The notes under the pieces: generated by a model
Told to the model about the DNA's origin: nothing
Database searches by the model: none
What the model saw: only the letters and a program-made list of their open reading frames with translations
Shown here: piece by piece, positions 26,450 to 32,384 of the stretch
Layout: the number at the start of each line of letters is the position of its first letter
Numbering within the stretch: the first letter of the stretch is position 1
Program-made: the position numbers and the translations under genes
NCBI GenBank assembly: GCA_903875445.1
Contig: CAIQWD010000042.1
Location: 1-32,384, forward strand
Direction of reading: 5' to 3'
Origin: an uncultured delta proteobacterium
GTDB lineage: Bacteria; Desulfobacterota; Desulfobulbia; Desulfobulbales; Desulfocapsaceae
Length of the DNA stretch: 32,384 nucleotides

Positions 26450-27892
26450 ATGTTCGGATTGATGAGATCTCGCGTCTGTTCGCAGACAAATGAGCTGAAG
26501 CTGCACCGCCGACTCCATTATTGCGGCACTTGTAAAACCTTGGAGAGCATGTATGGACGGAAGAGCCGCATTATGCTCAACCACGATACGGTCTTCCTGG
26601 CTGAAATCATGTCGGCGATCTCGTCAGGCCACAAATTCCCCCAAAAGTGGCACTTCTCCTATCATACCTTTAATTGTCTGTCGTCACCTCGTGAAAAAGA
26701 GCAGATACCTCTTCCCCTACAATTTGCCGCTACAACTGCAGTGATCATTACCGAGTTCAAAATTGCCGACCATATAACCGATTCAAATAAAATTGCCTGG
26801 AAAGCAGCGGGACAGTTCTTCTCCAGCAGTTTTGCCAAAGCATCGGCACAGCTGCATGAGTGGTGCTTTCCACTTGACGAGCTTCGGTTGGCACTTCTCT
26901 CGCAGGAACCCAGGGAGGCAGAAGCTCGGATATCAAAGCTAACCGCCGATGCCCTCCTTGCCGACCTGGCGGAACCGACTGCTGCTGCAACTGCGCTATT
27001 TTTCAGACATGGAGCGCGTCTTACCGGTCAATCCGCGCACGAACCGGATATGGCATCGCTCGGCCGCTCTTTCGGGGCAATGGCCTACTTGATAGATGCA
27101 CTCGATGACTACGGCAAAGATCTTAAAAGGGGAGACTTCAATGCAATACAAGCAGCGTTTCGTCTCAAATCCGATATTAGATCAATCCCTGCCGAGATTC
27201 GCCATGCTCTCGCAGAAAAGATCGGCGTCCTTCGGGGAGAGATGGAAACGGCGCTCGGTCGGTTGCCGATGTCCGAAGAGATGAAAGCGCTATTTACAAT
27301 GCGCCTGCAGGAGAATCTGTCCCGAAAAACCGGCCGGCTGCCGGGAGATAGGGCCGACATGGCGAAGCTGTCCCAAACAGAGTGTAGCATAACGCAGCAC
27401 GCCTGTAGAGTCAGGTTGTCCCTCTCTGAGCGATGGAAAAATGCGGTTGCGCAAGCGGAAAAAATAGTGCTGGAGCAGAACAACGGTGTGCCGTCTGGCA
27501 TTTTTCCCCGCTGCGGATCTTACGTCCGCAGGACCTTTGTTTTCTCCTCTGTTGTGCCGATCGCTTTCCTTGCGCCCTATCAGGCGTCGGATGCAGCAAC
27601 CTATCGCGAATGTATGAGCCTGTTGCTGAATATGATTTTTCTGGGTACTGCTGCCGGCACACTTGCAAGGCTGGTGACACGGCCTGTTGGCCTGGCAATG
27701 CAAAGCCTCACTGCCCTTACTGGCGGGCAGTTACTGCTGTTCGGAGCCGGGCGTCATGCCGGTGGGCCCAATATTAATCCGGAGAATCACCTCAAAAATG
27801 GCAAGGAATCAGGCAACAGCTGTGGGGATTGCTGCGATGGCTGTGATTGCTGCGACTGCGGGGCTTGCGATTGTGGAGGATGCGACTGCTAA
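26450..27892 (+). CDS. DUF5685-like protein with a cysteine-rich C-terminal tail
   Basis: The start is set at ATG 26450 because GGAGG (26440-26444) is 5 bases upstream; an in-frame ATG 12 bases earlier overlaps that site. The 480-residue protein begins MFGLMRSRVCSQTNELKLHR, followed by YCGTCKTLESMYGRKSRIML and NHDTVFLAEIMSAIS, which I associate with DUF5685, a mostly helical family of unknown function. A DALDDYGKDLKRGDFNAI segment (about 220) carries an acidic cluster reminiscent of isoprenoid-synthase-fold proteins. A hydrophobic region lies near 360-440. The last ~24 residues are almost all Cys, Asp and Gly (CGDCCDGCDCCDC and GACDCGGCDC), twelve cysteines in all. This may bind metal. The gene faces the PNPOx gene, with only 3 bases between stops. 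Function unknown. Confidence 0.75.
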   Translation: MFGLMRSRVCSQTNELKLHRRLHYCGTCKTLESMYGRKSRIMLNHDTVFLAEIMSAISSGHKFPQKWHFSYHTFNCLSSPREKEQIPLPLQFAATTAVIITEFKIADHITDSNKIAWKAAGQFFSSSFAKASAQLHEWCFPLDELRLALLSQEPREAEARISKLTADALLADLAEPTAAATALFFRHGARLTGQSAHEPDMASLGRSFGAMAYLIDALDDYGKDLKRGDFNAIQAAFRLKSDIRSIPAEIRHALAEKIGVLRGEMETALGRLPMSEEMKALFTMRLQENLSRKTGRLPGDRADMAKLSQTECSITQHACRVRLSLSERWKNAVAQAEKIVLEQNNGVPSGIFPRCGSYVRRTFVFSSVVPIAFLAPYQASDAATYRECMSLLLNMIFLGTAAGTLARLVTRPVGLAMQSLTALTGGQLLLFGAGRHAGGPNINPENHLKNGKESGNSCGDCCDGCDCCDCGACDCGGCDC

Positions 27893-27895
27893 GTT

Positions 27896-28318
27896 TCATC
27901 TTGTCCAAATTTCAGGCAGATAAGATCCCGGCGTGCAGTACTCAATGCGGTACGGCTCTATAATAATGACCACATATTTTGGATCGTCCGGACCGGTGAA
28001 GATTGGAGTCAGCATATCATTCCAGAAATTGTGACGGTCCTCCTTGTCCATGGTGACCCGTGCCTTTGCCTGGATTTGCAGATAGGGCTGCATTGCCAAA
28101 AAGGAGCTGACGCCGCAGGTCAGATGAACATTTGGGTTGTTCTGGATCTGCATAACCTTGCGGGACTCGGCGAAGGTAGCACAGCGGAGAATAAAGTTGC
28201 CATCTCCAACCGTCACCACGTAACGAACCCAAGGGTTATTCTGTTCGGTTACTGTTGCCAGGGAGGCGAGCTGAGGCTTATGAATGATCTCGAGTATCCG
28301 TTGATTGAGTTCTGACAT
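27896..28318 (-). CDS. Pyridoxamine 5'-phosphate oxidase-fold flavoprotein
   Basis: A 140-residue cytoplasmic protein of the split-barrel PNPOx-like family. The N-terminal helix and strand QRILEIIHKPQLASLATVTE leads into NPWVRYVVTVGDGNFILRCA (FMN-binding strands), SRKVMQIQNNPNVHLTCGVS, and a C-terminal PKYVVIIIEPYRIEYCTPGS. Members bind FMN, F420 or haem and reduce small molecules or act in stress responses. The cofactor cannot be settled from the sequence. AAGGAGG lies 8 bases before the ATG. It is a single gene; the NorD operon upstream ends 175 bases away with hairpins between. Confidence 0.85.
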   Translation of the reverse strand: MSELNQRILEIIHKPQLASLATVTEQNNPWVRYVVTVGDGNFILRCATFAESRKVMQIQNNPNVHLTCGVSSFLAMQPYLQIQAKARVTMDKEDRHNFWNDMLTPIFTGPDDPKYVVIIIEPYRIEYCTPGSYLPEIWTR

Positions 28319-28390
28319 TTACGTATCCTCCTTGTTGGTCAAATAGATTGCATCGGCGGTTTTCCCATCGATTCGGTATCATCCCAAGAC

Positions 28391-28416
28391 AAAAAGAGAG
28401 TAAGCACTCTTTTTTC
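28391..28416 (-). terminator. Intrinsic terminator after the NorQ-NorD operon
   Basis: On the minus strand, AAAAAGAG and CTCTTTTT form an A/T-heavy stem of about 8 bases with a short loop, ending in a T5 run followed by G. It lies about 80 bases past the NorD stop. The symmetrical base run also lets it work on the plus strand, but no plus-strand gene ends just before it. Confidence 0.45.
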
Positions 28417-28483
28417 GTTCCGCCCATCGACAAATAGTTATGCAGAGAAAAAGTTCTCAGGTTCATTCTTCCGGAATCGAAGC

Positions 28484-28512
28484 ATCGTCTCCTCACCCGG
28501 TGAGGAGACGAT
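28484..28512. repeat. Perfect 14-base inverted repeat spanning the NorD stop codon
   Basis: ATCGTCTCCTCACC (28484-28497) and GGTGAGGAGACGAT (28499-28512) are exact inverted copies with one base between them. The TGA stop of the NorD gene (28493-28495) lies inside the left arm. There is no T-run after it on either strand. It could be a transcript-protecting hairpin or a binding site for a dimeric protein. Confidence 0.5.
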
Positions 28513-30736
28513 ACATTTCAGTCATTTTAGACGGCAATAAAGCCACATTGTCGACAAAAATATAGTTTCCTCTACCGAACATATGCGCCAGATATTCATG
28601 CGCTGCTTTGTCAATGGTAATACAAAACGGATGGATGCCTTGGCCCTTAGCCTCCAGCAGAGCCTTGCGAGTATCCTCTATGGCATATTGGCCTTTATAG
28701 TCGTCATAATCTTCCGGTTTACCGTCGGAAATGACCATAAGCAGACGGATCTTGCTCGGCGCACTCTGCAGCTTGCGGGTCAGATGACGAATGGGTGGCC
28801 CCATGCGTGTATACTCCTTCGGCATTATGGCGGCAATCCTCTGCTGCACTTTTGCATCATAGCTTTCTTCCGGATGCTTAATGTGGTAAAGCTCGCTTCT
28901 CGACCGCCTCATGCCCGAAAAGCCGTAAATACCATACCGATCGCCAACTACCTCCAAGGCTTCGGCAAGGAGGACCAAGGCCTCCTTTAAGGCAACGCCG
29001 ACCCATCCCTCGGTAGAATTGGACATATCGACCAGAAACAGTACGGTAATATCGCGTTGTCTCCGCAGCGACCGCGTGAAAAGACGATCGGAAGGGGCGA
29101 GCCCTGCACGGCTGTCACACAAAGCCTCAATCAGGGCGTCAAGGTCTATATCATCACCATACCGGCGCCGGCGAACAAGACGACGACTGGGGCGCAACAT
29201 GGCAAATTGCTGTCGCAGCCTTTTCACCTGTGATCGATATTTTTCCAAGGTTGCGGCAACAAAACTCGAACCGACCGGGGCCAGCGTTTTTTCGTAGAGA
29301 GAGCACCAATGGTCACGGTAGCCGGTTCGCCGATAATCCCATTCATCGTATGTGAAAAAGTGTCCTTCTCCCGGTAGCACAGTATTTTCGCAGATAATTC
29401 CTTCTTGGCGGTTCAATCCACCCCCGGCCAGGCCGGCTGCGGTTTGTACATAGGCCTCTGGAATACTTCCAAGATCCTTGATGATGTCATTCGCCAACGA
29501 AGTGAATTCTTCCGGCAGTTTGGGATTTCCCTCGATTGATCGACTGAGGCTCGGCTTGTCTTTTCTTTTCCCACCTTCCCCAATAATTCGTAAGAGCAAA
29601 AGATCGGTATCCACAGCAACCACATCTTGCCTATCTTGAGTTCGGCCATCACCGTCATTCTGTTGCTGGAGAAAGAGCGAAAGCAGGCCAACGAATTTCT
29701 TTTCTTCAGCCTTTCGCCGCAGCCTGATTGCCTCGCCGGCTCGAATAAAATCAAACTCACCAAGGAGTATTGCCATTGGTCCTAACTGATACCCGCCGGG
29801 AAGGTCGGCAAAATGGGCATACAGCTTGGGAAGCATATCCAGACAACAGGTGGACCAGGGTGACTCCACTAGCGGCTGCAGGGCGATTTTATCGGTATCG
29901 CTTAGCAACTCTTCCCTGTCATCAAGAGAGCGAGTACCATGCAGCAATAGATGTTGCAGAGCCAGGCTACGTCTCGATACATCACTCGTCGGTTGGATCT
30001 CCCGAATCAGCCGACGGCACAGATTGCCTCCGCGATGGATGATTCCCGGCAGTTTTTTGGCAATAAACCTATACACCTTAATAAATTGTAAAACTGCCAG
30101 GAGATCGATGGTGAGTTGTCGGTCGGGATACGCCGAAAAGAGTTGTACAGCCGTGCCGCGATCAGAGATATCGGTGTAAATTCGTGAGACAATCTGCCCC
30201 CACTGCAAAGTCACAAGCATTTTAAAAAATAGAAGATTTTTTTCTTTTTCGGGAAAGAGATCAAGGTAGGAAGGAAGATAAATAACCCTGGTGTCGGTGG
30301 AGGGCAGGGTACCGGCTTCTATTTTCAGGTGCAGGTCGGAAACTCCTTGGATATAAAGAAGCATCGTTGAAGAAATATCGGCAAGGTGTACTCCCGCTTC
30401 CCCTCGTTTGGGTCCAAGAAAAAATTTGTCGACTCCGGCCATGAATTCGCGGGCACCCACCAGTCCTTTCCTTTCGTACAAACCAAGAATTCCGCGCACC
30501 CATTCGTCGAGAAGATTGAGGGGAAACAAGCGAAGGGCGTGAACACCTTCGGAAAGATAGGCAAAGCAAAGACTGTGGCTCACCGGCCAGATGGCCGGCA
30601 CATAATTCAATAAAGCATCGAGGGAAACAGGCTCCATCTCGGCCAGACGCTCAAATGTTGCATCCACCTCCCATTCGTTTGGCTTAGAGGGCGATACCTG
30701 CTGGTAAAAACGCTTTTTTTGAACACGGAGATCCAT
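28493..30736 (-). CDS. NorD/CbbO-like von Willebrand factor A protein
   Basis: A 747-residue cytoplasmic protein. The N-terminal ~500 residues are helical, and the C-terminal 185 form a von Willebrand A domain. The metal-ion-dependent adhesion site is visible: DMSNS (570-574), Thr of KEYTRMGPPIRH (about 643) and VISDGKPEDYDD (about 669-680). The closing segment GIHPFCITIDKAAHEYLAHM matches NorD and CbbO, which work with a NorQ/CbbQ AAA+ ring to activate nitric-oxide reductase or Rubisco by inserting metal or removing inhibitors. Residue ~480-530 (LRPSRRLVRRRRYGDDIDLD) is the expected linker. It follows the ATPase by 7 bases. No target enzyme gene is in the window, so the client is unknown. 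Confidence 0.88.
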   Translation of the reverse strand: MDLRVQKKRFYQQVSPSKPNEWEVDATFERLAEMEPVSLDALLNYVPAIWPVSHSLCFAYLSEGVHALRLFPLNLLDEWVRGILGLYERKGLVGAREFMAGVDKFFLGPKRGEAGVHLADISSTMLLYIQGVSDLHLKIEAGTLPSTDTRVIYLPSYLDLFPEKEKNLLFFKMLVTLQWGQIVSRIYTDISDRGTAVQLFSAYPDRQLTIDLLAVLQFIKVYRFIAKKLPGIIHRGGNLCRRLIREIQPTSDVSRRSLALQHLLLHGTRSLDDREELLSDTDKIALQPLVESPWSTCCLDMLPKLYAHFADLPGGYQLGPMAILLGEFDFIRAGEAIRLRRKAEEKKFVGLLSLFLQQQNDGDGRTQDRQDVVAVDTDLLLLRIIGEGGKRKDKPSLSRSIEGNPKLPEEFTSLANDIIKDLGSIPEAYVQTAAGLAGGGLNRQEGIICENTVLPGEGHFFTYDEWDYRRTGYRDHWCSLYEKTLAPVGSSFVAATLEKYRSQVKRLRQQFAMLRPSRRLVRRRRYGDDIDLDALIEALCDSRAGLAPSDRLFTRSLRRQRDITVLFLVDMSNSTEGWVGVALKEALVLLAEALEVVGDRYGIYGFSGMRRSRSELYHIKHPEESYDAKVQQRIAAIMPKEYTRMGPPIRHLTRKLQSAPSKIRLLMVISDGKPEDYDDYKGQYAIEDTRKALLEAKGQGIHPFCITIDKAAHEYLAHMFGRGNYIFVDNVALLPSKMTEMYRLLTG

Positions 30737-30743
30737 GGATATT

Positions 30744-31565
30744 TTAAAAGAGGGCGAAAATCATCTCATCCATCGCCGCCAGCAGTTCCGGGTCATCGGT
30801 GAGGCTCTGAATCATCCCGGCCTTACAGGCCTGTACCGTATCGATCCCCGACCGGATAAGGCGTACCGTCTGAATTATCAACCTTGTTGACGCTCCCTCC
30901 GCCAGGCCGGATTCCTTCAGGCTTCGTGTCATGACCGCCAGTTGCACCAGCTTCTCCGCCAGTTCCGGGGAAGCGCCACTCTCTCGTATGGTGATTTCTT
31001 TTTCTAATGCACTTTCCGGATAATCAAAATTGATGGAAACAAATCTCTGCCGAGTAGAAGGTTTGAGATCTTTCAAAATATTTTGGTAGCCGGGGTTGTA
31101 CGAAACCGCCAGCATAAATTCAGGCGGAGCAGTATACAACCTGCCAAGCTTTTCAACCGGCAGCTCCCGCCGGTCATCGGTCAGTGGATGGATGACCACC
31201 GTGGTGTCCTTACGGGCCTCGACAATTTCATCAAGATAACAAATTGCCCCGACCCGAACTGCAAGGGTGAGAGGTCCGTCCTGCCATACCGCTTCATTGC
31301 CTTTCACCAGATATCTGCCAACCAGGTCGGCGGCGGACAAATCATCATGGCATGATACGGTAATAAGAGGTCTGCGTAACCGCCATGCCAGGTATTGCAT
31401 AAACCTCGTCTTGCCGCAACCCGTCGGTCCTTTAAGCAACAAGGGGAGTTTATTGTCACTTGCAGCCAAGGCTATCTCGATTTCATTTCCCCTGGCAAGA
31501 AAAAAGGGCTCTTCGGTTATCCTATGTTCATCGAGACTGCAGTCGAGCGTTTTTTTAATCCCCAT
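30744..31565 (-). CDS. NorQ/CbbQ/NirQ family AAA+ ATPase
   Basis: The start is set at ATG 31565, since GGAGG lies 6 bases upstream; a more upstream frame start (31613) lies inside the promoter and inverted repeat. The 273-residue protein is standard family length. Walker A is GPTGCGKT (46-53), Walker B CYLDE (109-113) and sensor-type PEFMLAVSYNPGYQN (about 148-162). The arginine-finger region KPSTRQRFVSINFDYP and C-terminal SLTDDPELLAAMDEMIFALF are typical of the CbbQ C-terminal domain. It forms a hexameric remodelling ring and needs the NorD-type partner encoded next. The operon is likely controlled from the promoter/inverted repeat just upstream. The client enzyme is not identified. Confidence 0.93.
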   Translation of the reverse strand: MGIKKTLDCSLDEHRITEEPFFLARGNEIEIALAASDNKLPLLLKGPTGCGKTRFMQYLAWRLRRPLITVSCHDDLSAADLVGRYLVKGNEAVWQDGPLTLAVRVGAICYLDEIVEARKDTTVVIHPLTDDRRELPVEKLGRLYTAPPEFMLAVSYNPGYQNILKDLKPSTRQRFVSINFDYPESALEKEITIRESGASPELAEKLVQLAVMTRSLKESGLAEGASTRLIIQTVRLIRSGIDTVQACKAGMIQSLTDDPELLAAMDEMIFALF

Positions 31566-31590
31566 CTTCTTCCTCCAAAAATAATTAAAG

Positions 31591-31630
31591 TCCCAGTTGA
31601 AAACATATGACAACTGGGAACCGGCAACAA
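31591..31630 (-). promoter_or_regulatory. Promoter overlapped by an inverted repeat upstream of NorQ
   Basis: On the minus strand, TTGTTG (31630-31625), 17 bases, TATGTT (31607-31602) is a promoter-like pair facing the NorQ gene. A perfect 9-base inverted repeat, TCCCAGTTG / CAACTGGGA (31591-31599 and 31611-31619, 11 bases between), flanks and overlaps the -10. A dimeric repressor bound there would block transcription; which regulator is not evident. The repeat could instead form an mRNA leader hairpin if transcription starts further upstream. Confidence 0.45.
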
Positions 31631-31721
31631 GAAGGGGAGTGAGAAATCCTTGTTAAAGCGACCGAACTCGGGAAAAATATTCTTTCGGAGGAGACCTTTT
31701 CGAAAATGCTGCACCTGTGAA

Positions 31722-31749
31722 CTGGGTGGAACCCCAGCTTTTTGTTTTT
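31722..31749 (+). terminator. Terminator-like hairpin with T-rich tail
   Basis: CTGGG, a 6-base loop and CCCAG are followed by ctttttgttttt on the plus strand, the form of an intrinsic terminator. A second AT-rich repeat (TTTTTGTTT / AAACAAAAA) overlaps the tail. No plus-strand gene is visible upstream, so it may be a leftover of a lost gene or work on antisense transcripts. Confidence 0.4.
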
Positions 31750-31822
31750 GTCATAAACAAAAATCCCAAGCCTATTGATCGGAAGATCATTCCCAAGAGT
31801 AAAGTCGACGAAGTATCTATTT

Positions 31823-32191
31823 TCAACTATTGAGCTTCAAAACCAATTCACTTTCGCGGGCGCATTTATATTCGGCAAACCTGCCCAAGCCACTGGCAAA
31901 TACATCCCCGAACACCTCATCACCTGGCCTGAACCGACCGACATTCCTGCCCACCGCCTCAACGCGCCCGGCTATGTCGGCTCCGAGAATTTGGAACTTG
32001 GTCGGCTTTAGAAAACCGGCGTGAAAACGAACCAGAAACGGGTCAGCTCGCAGCAAACGCCAGTCAGCAGCATTTACGGATGCCGCATGGACTCTTACCA
32101 GTACTTCGTTGTCTTTGGGCGATGGCTTTAGAACGTCTTGCAAGTGAAGAACCTCGGGCGGCCCATAGGTTTCATAGACGATTGCTTTCAT
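31823..32191 (-). pseudogene. Medium-chain dehydrogenase/quinone oxidoreductase, N-terminal fragment
   Basis: From ATG 32191 the frame reads MKAIVYETYGPPEVLHLQDV, then NEVLVRVHAASVNAADWRLL, FQILGADIAGRVEAVGRNVG and FRPGDEVFGDVF. This is the GroES-like catalytic domain of zinc-independent quinone-oxidoreductase-like MDR proteins. It stops after 122 residues at ESELVLKLNS, just where the linker to the Rossmann NAD(P)H-binding domain should begin. Family members have 310-340 residues. Sequence to the left does not continue the family in any frame that I can see, so a deletion is inferred. A product could not bind the nicotinamide cofactor. Confidence 0.78.
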
Positions 32192-32219
32192 GCGTGGTCT
32201 CTTGCGGTGCCCGGCAACA

Positions 32220-32384
32220 TCAGGAATAGATGCGTGCAAGGCAAGCATTGAGTAGGTCCCGATATCGCTCCTTGGCCTTATCAGAGAGAAAGCTGTCGGC
32301 GATAAGCTGCTCCCAAGCGCCACGCTTCTCGTGTAATTCCTCCAGGGTCTTGTAAATCAGCCTGGCTGGAAGCTGCAGGCGCTC
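32220..32384 (-). CDS. C-terminal end of an unrecognised protein, cut by the window edge
   Basis: An open frame enters from the right edge and runs 54 codons to TGA at 32220-32222. It includes LPARLIYKTLEELHEKRGAW, then EQLIADSFLSDKAKERYRDL and LNACLARIYS. The segment is helical and charged, without a motif that I can assign. It ends 28 bases before the start of the truncated dehydrogenase on the same strand. A transcriptional regulator C-terminus is one possibility, but only a guess. Confidence 0.45.
   Translation of the reverse strand, partial: ERLQLPARLIYKTLEELHEKRGAWEQLIADSFLSDKAKERYRDLLNACLARIYS

Noticed and set aside
27810-27892. Cysteine-rich tail as a separate peptide precursor or metallothionein gene
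   Set aside because: It is in frame with, and continuous with, the large upstream domain, and has no start or ribosome site of its own.

Overview
The window looks like chromosomal DNA of a Gram-negative bacterium. It encodes lipoproteins, signal peptides, an RND tripartite pump with an outer-membrane channel, and OmpA- and CsgG-like envelope proteins. The gene mix (hybrid kinase with tandem branched-chain-amino-acid-type binding proteins, CoA-transferase fused to GNAT, NorQ/NorD pair, DUF5685 protein, ssrA-linked integrase scar) would fit a Desulfobacterota-type anaerobe. That assignment is an inference; no rRNA or other taxonomic marker is present.

Layout. (1) 1-2256 is a decayed mobile region. 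It holds an N-terminal fragment of a TOTE-conflict-system primase, a broken AbiE type IV toxin-antitoxin pair, the last 30 bases of a tmRNA gene without the rest of that gene (an attachment-site scar), a tyrosine-integrase C-terminal remnant and a frameshifted conserved gene. (2) 2387-6984 (minus strand) is an apparent operon: two paralogous periplasmic binding proteins followed by a membrane hybrid histidine kinase, with no permease or ATPase. It reads as a sensing unit rather than a transporter. (3) 7310-10683 (minus) holds a nitrate/sulfonate/taurine-type ABC importer (binding protein, permease, ATPase) preceded by a slipin/SPFH membrane protein with a good sigma-70-like promoter. (4) 11043-14762 (minus) holds a bacterial SNF2-family helicase and a SWIM zinc-finger/winged-helix protein 12 bases apart. 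(5) 15060-18345 (plus) holds a CsgG/HfaB-like secreted protein, a TPR-OmpA envelope protein that overlaps it by 4 bases, and an FHA-GGDEF diguanylate cyclase. (6) 18338-18504 (minus) is a relic of an OafA-type acyltransferase. (7) 18511-24296 (minus) is a complete MFP-RND-OMF efflux operon, with a CoA-transferase/GNAT fusion (24317-26212) directly upstream. (8) 26450-27892 (plus) is a DUF5685-like protein with a cysteine-rich tail; it converges on a small PNPOx-fold flavoprotein (27896-28318, minus). (9) 28493-31565 (minus) is a NorQ/CbbQ AAA+ ATPase with its NorD/CbbO von Willebrand partner, preceded by a promoter-like sequence overlapping an inverted repeat. (10) 31823-32384 (minus) holds a truncated medium-chain dehydrogenase and the end of an unrecognised gene running off the edge.

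Several first start codons are not the likely translation starts. Shine-Dalgarno placement favours 9847, 10683, 16124, 17455, 19920, 23089, 24296, 26450 and 31565, and those are used below. No CRISPR array, rRNA, tRNA or intact insertion sequence was seen. No clearly undescribed system is proven here. The best candidates are the two-binding-protein/hybrid-kinase unit, the isolated NorQ-NorD pair, the cysteine-tailed DUF5685 protein and the CoA-transferase/GNAT fusion with Gln at the expected catalytic Glu position.
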